A stretch of 5,373 bases of DNA from Nitrospira sp. (lineage in GTDB: Bacteria > Nitrospirota > Nitrospiria > Nitrospirales > Nitrospiraceae): assembly GCA_016873525.1 (NCBI GenBank), contig VGXD01000163.1, forward strand, positions 1 through 5,373, written 5' to 3'. The notes below the pieces were generated by a model, which did not search any database, had not been told where the DNA came from, and was given only the letters and a program-made list of their open reading frames with translations. Both the position numbers and the translations under genes were made by a program. Shown here piece after piece: positions 1 to 5,078 of this stretch (positions are counted from its first letter, which is position 1; the number at the start of each line of letters is the position of its first letter).

Positions 1-455
1 GAGGGGAACGGACCCATCGGTGCGGCCGGCGTCGGTTGTGCCGTGGGCGGAGCGTCAGGCGTCGTCAGGGAAGGCGTCGTGGACTCCGTCGGTGCGACCG
101 GTGAGGGCGATTGCGGCGTCGGCTTGGCCGCTTGCCGGCTGGATGGTCCTGTTGTGGGAGGGGGCTCCGTTGCGCGAGGGACGCCTTGTCCCAGCAGCTC
201 CATGAACGGTCCCGGATCCATGGCAAGGTAGGCGCCGGCCACGAGCAGGACCGCCAGCAGCGCCAGCGTCAGGCGCCGTCGGGAAGAAGGTTTTTCCGGT
301 TCCTCAGGGTCTTCCGACGAAGAGCCCATCGGAGAAGACTTGTCCGTTTCGTCGAGATCGTCCAGTTCCAGGTCCGGTTCCGGCTCGCGGGCGAAGAAAA
401 TATTCCAAGCAGGCAGACTGCGTGACGCTGCAGGGAAACCGGACTGTCTGATCAT
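1..455 (-). CDS. Single-pass membrane protein with Pro/Thr-rich linker, N-terminal 151 aa (partial)
   Basis: I do not recognise this gene. The frame is open from an ATG at 455 to the left window edge, so the C-terminus is missing. Residues 1-20 are mixed. Residues 22-57 are very acidic (runs such as EPEPDLELDDLDE) and end in an RRR cluster at 59-61. A single hydrophobic helix follows at about 62-78 (LTLALLAVLLVAGAYLA). By the positive-inside rule the N-terminus is cytoplasmic and the rest periplasmic. From about residue 94 the chain is low complexity, rich in Pro, Thr, Ser and Ala, and typical of a cell-wall-spanning linker. The layout (short cytoplasmic tail, anchor, Pro-rich spacer) is that of TonB-like, FtsN/SPOR-like or other envelope proteins, but the domain that would decide lies outside the window. 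The start is supported by a strong GAGGAGGGG Shine-Dalgarno sequence about 5 nt upstream. The gene has its own promoter and a structured leader, described separately, and lies downstream of amrB on the same strand. Confidence 0.8.
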   Translation of the reverse strand, partial: MIRQSGFPAASRSLPAWNIFFAREPEPDLELDDLDETDKSSPMGSSSEDPEEPEKPSSRRRLTLALLAVLLVAGAYLAMDPGPFMELLGQGVPRATEPPPTTGPSSRQAAKPTPQSPSPVAPTESTTPSLTTPDAPPTAQPTPAAPMGPFP

Positions 456-460
456 CGAAG

Positions 461-492
461 CCCCTCCTCTGAGGGATGCGCAACGCATCCTC
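461..492 (-). promoter_or_regulatory. Structured 5' leader with competing hairpins and the Shine-Dalgarno sequence
   Basis: On the minus strand, GGATGCG (484-490) and CGCATCC (474-480) form a perfect 7-bp stem with a TTG loop. It extends to about 10 bp (GAG with CTC) if one C is bulged. Just after it, CCCTC (471-475) can pair with GAGGG (462-466), which is the core of the Shine-Dalgarno sequence, closing an AGAG loop. The two pairings share bases 474-475 fully and 471-473 in the extended form, so they compete. The first leaves the ribosome site free and the second hides it. The pairings are read directly from the bases. Any regulatory role is inference. Confidence 0.5.
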
Positions 493-507
493 AATGCCGT
501 ACGGATG

Positions 508-536
508 TAAATACCATCGCCGCGCAATCCTGTCAA
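508..536 (-). promoter_or_regulatory. Sigma70-type promoter for the membrane-protein gene
   Basis: On the minus strand there is a perfect -35 box TTGACA (531-536), a 17-bp spacer, and a -10 box TATTTA (508-513). The -10 box is preceded by TGG, giving an extended -10 (TGnTATTTA). The -10 matches the consensus at only three positions, but the perfect -35, the ideal spacing and the extended motif together make this the best promoter in the window. Transcription would start near 501, giving a leader of about 46 nt before the ATG at 455 that contains the whole hairpin region. Two copies of TTACATCC (541-548 and 503-510) flank the core promoter and could be operator sites. Confidence 0.6.
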
Positions 537-571
537 ACGTGGATGTAATTCGGGGGCGGCGCAGCGGGGTC

Positions 572-1393
572 TCAGGCGATGGTGAGGCCGGCATAGCCGA
601 CGACGCTGGTGCGATCGTGGCTGATGTCGCCGGATGTCGCGTAGCGCACCAAGGTTCCGGTTGTGGCGCCGAGGGCGCGAGCCGCATGCAGGACGGTCAT
701 GGTCGGAGCGAAGCCGCACATCGCGATCCCCTGTTCGCGGACCGCGGCGCTCAAGGCCGTCGGGTCCAGGCGTTCGATCGCCGCAATGGCTTGCCGGTCT
801 TTCATCCGGGCAACCTGATCGGGCTCATAATGGGTCAGGTCGGTGCTGGCGATCAGCAGCGGCCCGGCGGCGCCGCCGCCGGGGGGCGAATGATCCAGGA
901 TGATCCGCGCCAGACAGGCACCTAACTGGCGGCAGAGTTCCAAGGAAACAGCCCCGAGCAGGATCGGCACGATCCGGACATCGTTGCGGGCCCGGCGCAG
1001 AAACGGCAGTTGGACTTCGAGACAATGTTCGCAGAGATGGGCGGAGGTGTCCGCTTTTGCCTGGGGCAACTTCGCAAGGAGGGTCTCGGCCAGGTCGGCG
1101 TCCACCGGCACGGAGTCTCCCGGGATCAGCCATGAGCCCTGCGGATATACGGAAATCGGCGGTCCCAGGCCGCTGTGGTTGGGGCCGATCAGGATCGCGG
1201 TGCCGGGGATGATGACCCTGGCATAGACGGCGCCTGCGACATGACCGGAGTACATCAGCCCGGCATGGGGGCTGACCATTGCGATGGCCGCCTGGGGGGC
1301 GGCCGTGCGGGGCATATACTGGGACAGGTCGGCGGCGAGGGCTTCGGGCGAAGCGCTATAGAACGATCCGGCGACGGCAGGCTGTCTGATCAT
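572..1393 (-). CDS. amrB: MEMO-family protein, AmmeMemoRadiSam system protein B
   Basis: This 273-residue protein belongs to the MEMO family (MEMO1-like, structurally related to extradiol dioxygenases such as LigB), at the usual family length. The N-terminus MIRQPAVAGSFY is the family signature and sets the start at 1393. An ATG 24 codons upstream would add unrelated residues. The family blocks are all present in order: SPHAGLMYSG with His43, GPNHSG with His73, EHCLEVQLPFL (122-132), STDLTHY with Asp185 and His188, and MCGF with Cys226. His43, His73 and Cys226 match the metal-binding His/His/Cys set of human MEMO1, so metal binding is likely. The bacterial role is not established; the family name reflects clustering with AMMECR1 and radical-SAM proteins, neither of which is in this window. 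No clear Shine-Dalgarno sequence precedes the ATG (the upstream bases are TTTCTTTT). It lies 97 bp after nrdJ on the same strand and may be read from the same transcript. Confidence 0.93.
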   Translation of the reverse strand: MIRQPAVAGSFYSASPEALAADLSQYMPRTAAPQAAIAMVSPHAGLMYSGHVAGAVYARVIIPGTAILIGPNHSGLGPPISVYPQGSWLIPGDSVPVDADLAETLLAKLPQAKADTSAHLCEHCLEVQLPFLRRARNDVRIVPILLGAVSLELCRQLGACLARIILDHSPPGGGAAGPLLIASTDLTHYEPDQVARMKDRQAIAAIERLDPTALSAAVREQGIAMCGFAPTMTVLHAARALGATTGTLVRYATSGDISHDRTSVVGYAGLTIA

Positions 1394-1408
1394 AAAAGAA
1401 ACGGTCCG

Positions 1409-1479
1409 TGATGGGTGACAAGTAATGGGTAAGACGGTGGCCGTGTAGGACGCATCACCGATCACTCATTACGCTTGTC
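1409..1479. repeat. Intergenic degenerate heptamer repeats in inverted arrangement
   Basis: The nrdJ-amrB gap holds 7-nt units of the form TRATGVG in both orientations. On the plus strand there are TGATGGG (1409-1415), TGACAAG (1416-1422), TAATGGG (1423-1429) and a weak TAAGACG (1430-1436). On the minus strand there are TAATGAG (1465-1471), TGATCGG (1458-1464) and TGATGCG (1451-1457). The two arms form an imperfect inverted repeat: GACAAG (1417-1422) pairs with CTTGTC (1474-1479) and TAATG (1423-1427) with CATTA (1467-1471), with a 2-nt bulge. No T-run follows the stem on either strand, so a classical terminator is unlikely. A hairpin in the nrdJ-amrB transcript or a dispersed intergenic repeat are both possible. 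Confidence 0.5.
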
Positions 1480-1490
1480 CAGGCGCGTGT

Positions 1491-3239
1491 TCAGCAATAC
1501 TGCACATTCGCGCAGGACAAGACCTGCTTCTCGCGGCTGCCGGTGCGGAAGACCGTGATGCCCTTGCAGCCGAGGCGATAGGCCAGCCGGAAGGCCGAGG
1601 CGACATCGGCCTTGGTGGCGCTCTGCGGCAGGTTGATGGTTTTGGAGACGCCGCTGTCGCTGTACTTCTGAAAGGCCGCCTGCATTTTGACGTGGTGCTC
1701 CGGCGTGACGTCGTGGGCGGTGACGAACAAGCGGCGCAGCCCCCAGGGAATTTCCGAGAGGCTTTGAATCGATTCGCTGGCGGCGACGCGGGCGAGCAGC
1801 CGCTTGGAGCCGATGCCGGCGGCGCGGGCCTGGCGCAGGAATTCCGGGTGGATGGTGGTCAAGCGGACGTCCTCCATCACCGTTCGCGTGAAGCTGACGC
1901 CGTAGAGCGGTTCGATGCCGGCCGAGCAGTCGGCGATGATGCTGAGCGTGCCGGTCGGCGCGACCGTGGTGACGGTGGCGTTCCGGAGGGAAAGCCCGTC
2001 GGATTCCAGACGGCTGCCCTTGAAGTTCGGAAAGAGCCCCCGCTCGCGGGCCAGGTTCCCCGAGGCGGTGCGGGCTTGCTCCGAGAGAAAGCGCATCACC
2101 CGTTCGGCCGTCGCCAGGGCCTCGTCGCTGTCGTAGGGGATGCCGAGCGCGATCAGCACATCGGCGAAGCCCATCACCCCCAGGCCGATCTTGCGGTTGC
2201 CCTTCGTGATCGCTTCGATCTCCGGCAGCGGGTAGCGGTTCATGTCGATCACGTTGTCGAGGAAACGGACGGCCTGGGGAATGATCTCGGCCAGGCGGTC
2301 GAAGTCGATCCGCCGCCGCGCGGCCGAGCCGACGACGAAGCGGGCCAGGTTGATGGAGCCGAGCGTGCAGGATTCGTAGGGGAGCAGGGGTTGTTCGCCG
2401 CAGGGATTGGTCGCCTCGATGCGGCCGACGTGGGGGGTGGGATTGGTCGCGTTGATCGTGTCCAGGAAGACCACGCCCGGCTCTCCCGAGTGCCAGGCCG
2501 CTTCCGTGAGGCGGTCCCAGGCCGCCGCGGCTTTCAGGCGGGCGACGGGGCGGCCGGTGCGCGGGTTGACCAGCGCGTAGTCCTTGCGCTGGTCCAGCGC
2601 GCGCATGAAGGCATCCGTGATGCCCACCGAGAGGTTGAAATTCGTGAGTTCCGAAGGGGTGTCTTTGGCCTGGACGAACTCCAGGATGTCGGGATGGTCG
2701 ATGCGCACAATGCCCATGTTGGCGCCGCGTCTGGTGCCGCCCTGTTTGATCACCTCGGTGGCCATGTTGAAGACGCGCATGAAGGAGACCGGCCCGGAGG
2801 CGACGCCGCTGGTCGTGGCGACGCGGTCGTGTTTGGGGCGCAGGTGGCTGAAGGAAAAGCCGGTGCCGCCGCCGGATTGGTGGATGAGGGCCTGGTGTTT
2901 CACGGCGTCGAAGATGGAGACCAGCGAGTCTTCGACCGGCAGGACGAAGCAGGCGGAGAGCTGTTGCAGCTCTCGCCCGGCATTCATGAGCGTGGGGGAG
3001 TTGGGCAGGAAGTCCAGGCGGCTCATCAGGCGCAGGAACGTCTCGGCAACCGCCGCCGTCCGCGCCGTGCCGCCGCCGTAGAGCCGTTCGGCTTGCGCAA
3101 TGTTGCCGGCCACGCGCCGGAAGAGTCGCCACGGCGTTTCCACCGGCCTGCCGGCGTCGTTTTTAGCCAGGTACCGGCGGCGCAGCACGGTGAGCGCATT
3201 GGCCGAGAGGCGGGGCGTCGTCTGAGGACGGGTGCGCAT
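1491..3239 (-). CDS. nrdJ: Class II (adenosylcobalamin-dependent) ribonucleotide reductase, short form
   Basis: A 582-residue enzyme that reduces ribonucleotides to deoxyribonucleotides in the cytoplasm, using adenosylcobalamin as the radical source. Motifs run in family order: FLPNSPTLMNAGR (77-89), SACFVLP with Cys97 (first redox cysteine), SGGGTGFSFSHLRP (122-135), GGTRRGANMG (167-176), NPCGEQ (278-283) with Asn278, the thiyl-radical Cys280 and Glu282, ESCTLGSINLA with Cys291 (redox partner of Cys97), APTGTLS (427-433), and a GCKGITVFRTGS block (557-568). The chain ends in Cys576 and Cys582, likely the dithiol that re-reduces the active site. There is no N-terminal ATP-cone and no long C-terminal extension, so it belongs to the small NrdJ forms. 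The start at 3239 has an AGGGAG Shine-Dalgarno sequence (3248-3253) 8 nt upstream. The in-frame ATG at 3284 has none and overlaps a perfect TATAAT box. It is divergent from yjbQ and upstream of amrB on the same strand. Confidence 0.96.
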   Translation of the reverse strand: MRTRPQTTPRLSANALTVLRRRYLAKNDAGRPVETPWRLFRRVAGNIAQAERLYGGGTARTAAVAETFLRLMSRLDFLPNSPTLMNAGRELQQLSACFVLPVEDSLVSIFDAVKHQALIHQSGGGTGFSFSHLRPKHDRVATTSGVASGPVSFMRVFNMATEVIKQGGTRRGANMGIVRIDHPDILEFVQAKDTPSELTNFNLSVGITDAFMRALDQRKDYALVNPRTGRPVARLKAAAAWDRLTEAAWHSGEPGVVFLDTINATNPTPHVGRIEATNPCGEQPLLPYESCTLGSINLARFVVGSAARRRIDFDRLAEIIPQAVRFLDNVIDMNRYPLPEIEAITKGNRKIGLGVMGFADVLIALGIPYDSDEALATAERVMRFLSEQARTASGNLARERGLFPNFKGSRLESDGLSLRNATVTTVAPTGTLSIIADCSAGIEPLYGVSFTRTVMEDVRLTTIHPEFLRQARAAGIGSKRLLARVAASESIQSLSEIPWGLRRLFVTAHDVTPEHHVKMQAAFQKYSDSGVSKTINLPQSATKADVASAFRLAYRLGCKGITVFRTGSREKQVLSCANVQYC

Positions 3240-3282
3240 GGCGTGCTCTCCCTGCCGAAAAGGTCCGGGAAGAAACGCCTGC

Positions 3283-3288
3283 ATTATA
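3283..3288 (-). promoter_or_regulatory. Putative -10 box of nrdJ
   Basis: A perfect TATAAT is read on the minus strand 44 bp before the chosen nrdJ start. It would place the transcription start near 3276 and give a leader of about 37 nt. No good -35 match is present 16-18 bp upstream (TAGCGC at 17 bp), so an activator or another sigma factor may be needed, or the match may be chance in GC-rich DNA. The leader is too short for a cobalamin riboswitch. Confidence 0.4.
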
Positions 3289-3359
3289 TGCCAATTCCGG
3301 TCGAGGCGCTATCGGCCCGGCGTCGCGGGCGAGGACGGTCCAGAGGATGCGAAACGAGC

Positions 3360-3389
3360 TTGCAACTGTCCCGGCTCATGAGGCAGAAT
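3360..3389 (+). promoter_or_regulatory. Weak candidate promoter for yjbQ
   Basis: TTGCAA (3360-3365) and CAGAAT (3384-3389) are separated by 18 bp. Each matches its consensus at four of six positions. Transcription would start near 3396, about 30 nt before the chosen yjbQ start at 3427. That would exclude the alternative ATG at 3388, which overlaps the -10. The rest of the 187-bp divergent gap (3240-3426) shows only the nrdJ -10 box. Confidence 0.25.
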
Positions 3390-3426
3390 GAAACCCGTGC
3401 GCCGGTGGTCTGGCGTCGGAACAACG

Positions 3427-3840
3427 ATGAAATCCTACCGCGAGGAACTCTGGTTCGAGACGAAAACGCGACGAGCCTATCTGAACATCACAGCCCAAGT
3501 CGAAGCGGCGGTCAGAAAGAGCGGGATTGCGGAAGGGCTGGTGCTCGTCAACGCCATGCACATTACGGCGAGCGTCTACATCAACGACGATGAGCCGGGC
3601 TTGCTCAAGGACTACGAGGCCTTTCTGGAGCGGCTCGCGCCCCACGAGGCGGCCTACCGACACAACGAAACGGGCGAAGACAACGGGGATGCGCACATCA
3701 AGCGGCAGGTGATGGGGCGGGAGGTGGTCGTCGCCGTCACCGAAGGGCGGTTGGACTTCGGCCCCTGGGAGCAGATTTTCTACGGCGAGTTCGACGGGCG
3801 TCGTAAAAAGCGCGTCTTGGTGAAAGTCATCGGGGAGTGA
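3427..3840 (+). CDS. yjbQ: YjbQ family protein (secondary thiamine-phosphate synthase enzyme, UPF0047)
   Basis: A 137-residue soluble protein of the YjbQ/UPF0047 family, at the usual length. E. coli YjbQ has been reported to have weak thiamine-phosphate synthase activity, hence the family name; the true physiological role is uncertain. The conserved blocks are present: NAMHITASV with His45 (42-50), the acidic INDDEPG segment (52-58), YRHNETGEDNGDAHIKRQVMG with His79, Asn86 and His90 (77-97), and EGRLDFGPWEQIFYGEFDG (106-124). The His and acidic residues line the putative metal or active site in family structures. The start MKSYREELW is chosen because the family begins right at this first strand. 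An ATG 13 codons upstream (3388) has a GAGG 4 nt before it and cannot be fully excluded, but it would add an unrelated Arg/Gly/Thr-rich tail. The gene is divergent from nrdJ. Confidence 0.93.
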   Translation: MKSYREELWFETKTRRAYLNITAQVEAAVRKSGIAEGLVLVNAMHITASVYINDDEPGLLKDYEAFLERLAPHEAAYRHNETGEDNGDAHIKRQVMGREVVVAVTEGRLDFGPWEQIFYGEFDGRRKKRVLVKVIGE

Positions 3841-3881
3841 GTCCGAAATCATGCATGTGGCGACGAAGATAGACAGCAGTC

Positions 3882-3903
3882 GTCCGGGGCTTGCCTCCCG
3901 GAC
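3882..3903. other. Small GC-rich hairpin after yjbQ
   Basis: GTCCGGG (3882-3888) and CCCGGAC (3897-3903) form a perfect 7-bp stem with an 8-nt loop, 41 bp after the yjbQ stop. No T-run follows, so intrinsic termination is doubtful. It may slow transcription or help Rho-dependent release. A second small dyad, CCGAA-C-TTCGG (3903-3913), adjoins it. Otherwise the 161-bp gap up to 4001 holds only the ribosome binding site of the next gene, and I see no clear promoter there. Confidence 0.35.
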
Positions 3904-3990
3904 CGAACTTCGGCAGTCTGGGCGGCGATCGAAACCGGAATGGCACGCGAGGGCTCATCAACGGACCGCGAGGCCGTGGGAGCATCGCGG

Positions 3991-3996
3991 AGGAGG
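3991..3996 (+). promoter_or_regulatory. Shine-Dalgarno site that fixes the start of the 337-aa gene
   Basis: AGGAGG lies 5 nt before the ATG at 4002. The frame is open upstream to another ATG at 3891, but the residues in between are a Gly/Arg/Asn-rich translation of intergenic DNA, including part of the hairpin after yjbQ, with no ribosome binding site. Confidence 0.8.
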
Positions 3997-4001
3997 GGCC
4001 T

Positions 4002-5015
4002 ATGTCTAGCTGGTACCGGCCCGATCCCTTGACGCGCGACCTCATCCATCTTATCAACGCCCGCCGCCACGATCATGGGGACGCCGATGCAGCCGTGGAT
4101 ACGCTACAGGCCTTTCTTGATCAGGACCGGGAGCAGGACTTGCTCACCGTGCTGGCCGCGCTCGACGAGGAAATGGCCGAATGGCTTTTCGATCTGCTGG
4201 CGGAGGCCGCCTGCTCGGTGGTCATCGACGGCGATCCGGAGGAGAAGCCGACCTATGCCGTGCTGGCTGCCTTGGAGTTGCCGCTGCAGGCGAACTTGCG
4301 TCTGCCGCTCGGCTTGAAGATCGATCCGCTGGCCACAGCGGACCTGCTTCAGAAGCATCTGCGCCTGCCGTCCGGCACCGTCGTGATGGTGGAGCCGCGG
4401 TTGCTGACCGACGCCACGCTGGATCTGCTGACCCTGCACGCGTTGCACGAACATATTTCGGCCCTCGCGGATTCGCAGCGGCGCCAATGCATGGCGGCCC
4501 GGCTGCACCCGCCCGTCGAGTCCACGGCCTATCTGATTTTCGAATTGATCGGGACGCCGGAGCCTGGCCTGCCGGAGTCCATCGAGGAGGAGGATCGCCA
4601 GGCTCTGCTGACCGGGCTGGTGGCCCAGTGCGGAGAGCTGGCCCCCGCGCCGCAGATGATCGAGGCGCCGGTCTATGCCGCCTATGCCATGTTCGATGCG
4701 CAAAACGCCGTGCGGCTTCACCGGCTGGCGGATGAGACCGTGGCGGTCTGGCGGGACATGGAACCGGCCGCCAGGGCGCGGATCATCGTGCATCTGCACA
4801 CGCAATGCGGTAACGGCGTCTACATGCCGGTGTGGACCGATCTCTTCGATCCCGAGCTGCCGGACGACCATGGCCCGGTCTGGACTTCGCCGGATGTCTG
4901 GGTCTTTACCGCCGACCTGCCGATCGAATGGCCCGGCGAGATGCTCACGAACCGTCTGCTGGCCGAAGGCTGCACCAGGTTCGAGAACCACATCGTCGAA
5001 GCGCCGGAAAACTGA
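4002..5015 (+). CDS. Uncharacterised acidic soluble protein, 337 aa
   Basis: I do not recognise this protein. It has 337 residues, no signal peptide and no membrane helix, and is rich in Asp, Glu, Leu and Ala, so a cytoplasmic location is likely. Residues 8-70 look all-helical (LTRDLIHLINARR, then an amphipathic stretch to WLFDLLAEAA). Residues 71-130 mix strands and loops around a PLQANLRLPLGLKIDP segment. Residues 137-165 are helical (TLDLLTLHALHEHISALADS). The C-terminal part (250-330) is the most distinctive, with CGNGVYMPVW (269-278), FDPELPDD (282-289), PDVWVFTADLPIEWPGE (297-313) and GCTRFENHIV (323-332). The helical N-terminal plan faintly recalls DUF2863-type proteins, but I cannot support that assignment. 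The start at 4002 is set by an AGGAGG site. Base composition resembles the neighbours, so there is no sign of recent transfer. It lies 161 bp after yjbQ on the same strand and converges with the PHP gene. Confidence 0.85.
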   Translation: MSSWYRPDPLTRDLIHLINARRHDHGDADAAVDTLQAFLDQDREQDLLTVLAALDEEMAEWLFDLLAEAACSVVIDGDPEEKPTYAVLAALELPLQANLRLPLGLKIDPLATADLLQKHLRLPSGTVVMVEPRLLTDATLDLLTLHALHEHISALADSQRRQCMAARLHPPVESTAYLIFELIGTPEPGLPESIEEEDRQALLTGLVAQCGELAPAPQMIEAPVYAAYAMFDAQNAVRLHRLADETVAVWRDMEPAARARIIVHLHTQCGNGVYMPVWTDLFDPELPDDHGPVWTSPDVWVFTADLPIEWPGEMLTNRLLAEGCTRFENHIVEAPEN

Positions 5016-5028
5016 CAGGCAAGCAAAA

Positions 5029-5076
5029 GACGGAATGGCTCGTCGGCCTTGGTTGCCGGACCGATCGGCTTCCGTC
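5029..5076 (-). terminator. Possible terminator between convergent genes
   Basis: In the 63-bp gap between the two convergent stop codons, GACGGAA (5029-5035) and TTCCGTC (5070-5076) form a perfect 7-bp inverted repeat around a 34-nt GC-rich loop that can fold further (for example GCCG at 5055-5058 with CGGC at 5066-5069). Read on the minus strand, the second arm runs directly into TTTTGCTT, as expected of an intrinsic terminator for the PHP gene, whose stop lies 2 bp before the stem. The long loop weakens the case. There is no T-run on the plus strand. Confidence 0.4.
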
Positions 5077-5078
5077 GA

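Noticed and set aside
304..687. Minus-strand 127-codon frame across the amrB end and the promoter region
   Set aside because: It overlaps amrB and the membrane-protein gene in another frame, covers the promoter and leader, and has an Arg/Pro-rich composition without motifs.
1394..1490. Promoter for amrB in the nrdJ-amrB gap
   Set aside because: A TTGTCA on the minus strand resembles a -35 box, but the hexamer 17 bp downstream (CTTTTA) is a poor -10 and lies against the start codon.
1462..3132. Second long minus-strand frame (556 codons) within nrdJ
   Set aside because: It overlaps nrdJ in a different frame and its translation is dominated by Arg, Pro and His, a typical GC-rich shadow; the NrdJ motifs are all in the other frame.
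3240..3426. Cobalamin riboswitch or paired NrdR boxes upstream of nrdJ
   Set aside because: The likely leader is only about 37 nt, there is no B12-box-like GCCACTG, and only a lone AT-rich patch around the TATAAT is present rather than two NrdR-type palindromes.
1692..3593. Very long (633-codon) plus-strand open frame opposite nrdJ
   Set aside because: It is antisense to an unmistakable nrdJ, runs on into yjbQ in another frame, and its translation is Gly/Arg/Ala/Asp-rich with no recognisable motif. Long antisense frames are expected in GC-rich genes.
3891..4001. N-terminal extension of the 337-aa protein from an upstream ATG
   Set aside because: The added 37 residues are a Gly/Arg/Asn-rich translation of the intergenic hairpin region without a ribosome site, while AGGAGG stands directly before the ATG at 4002.
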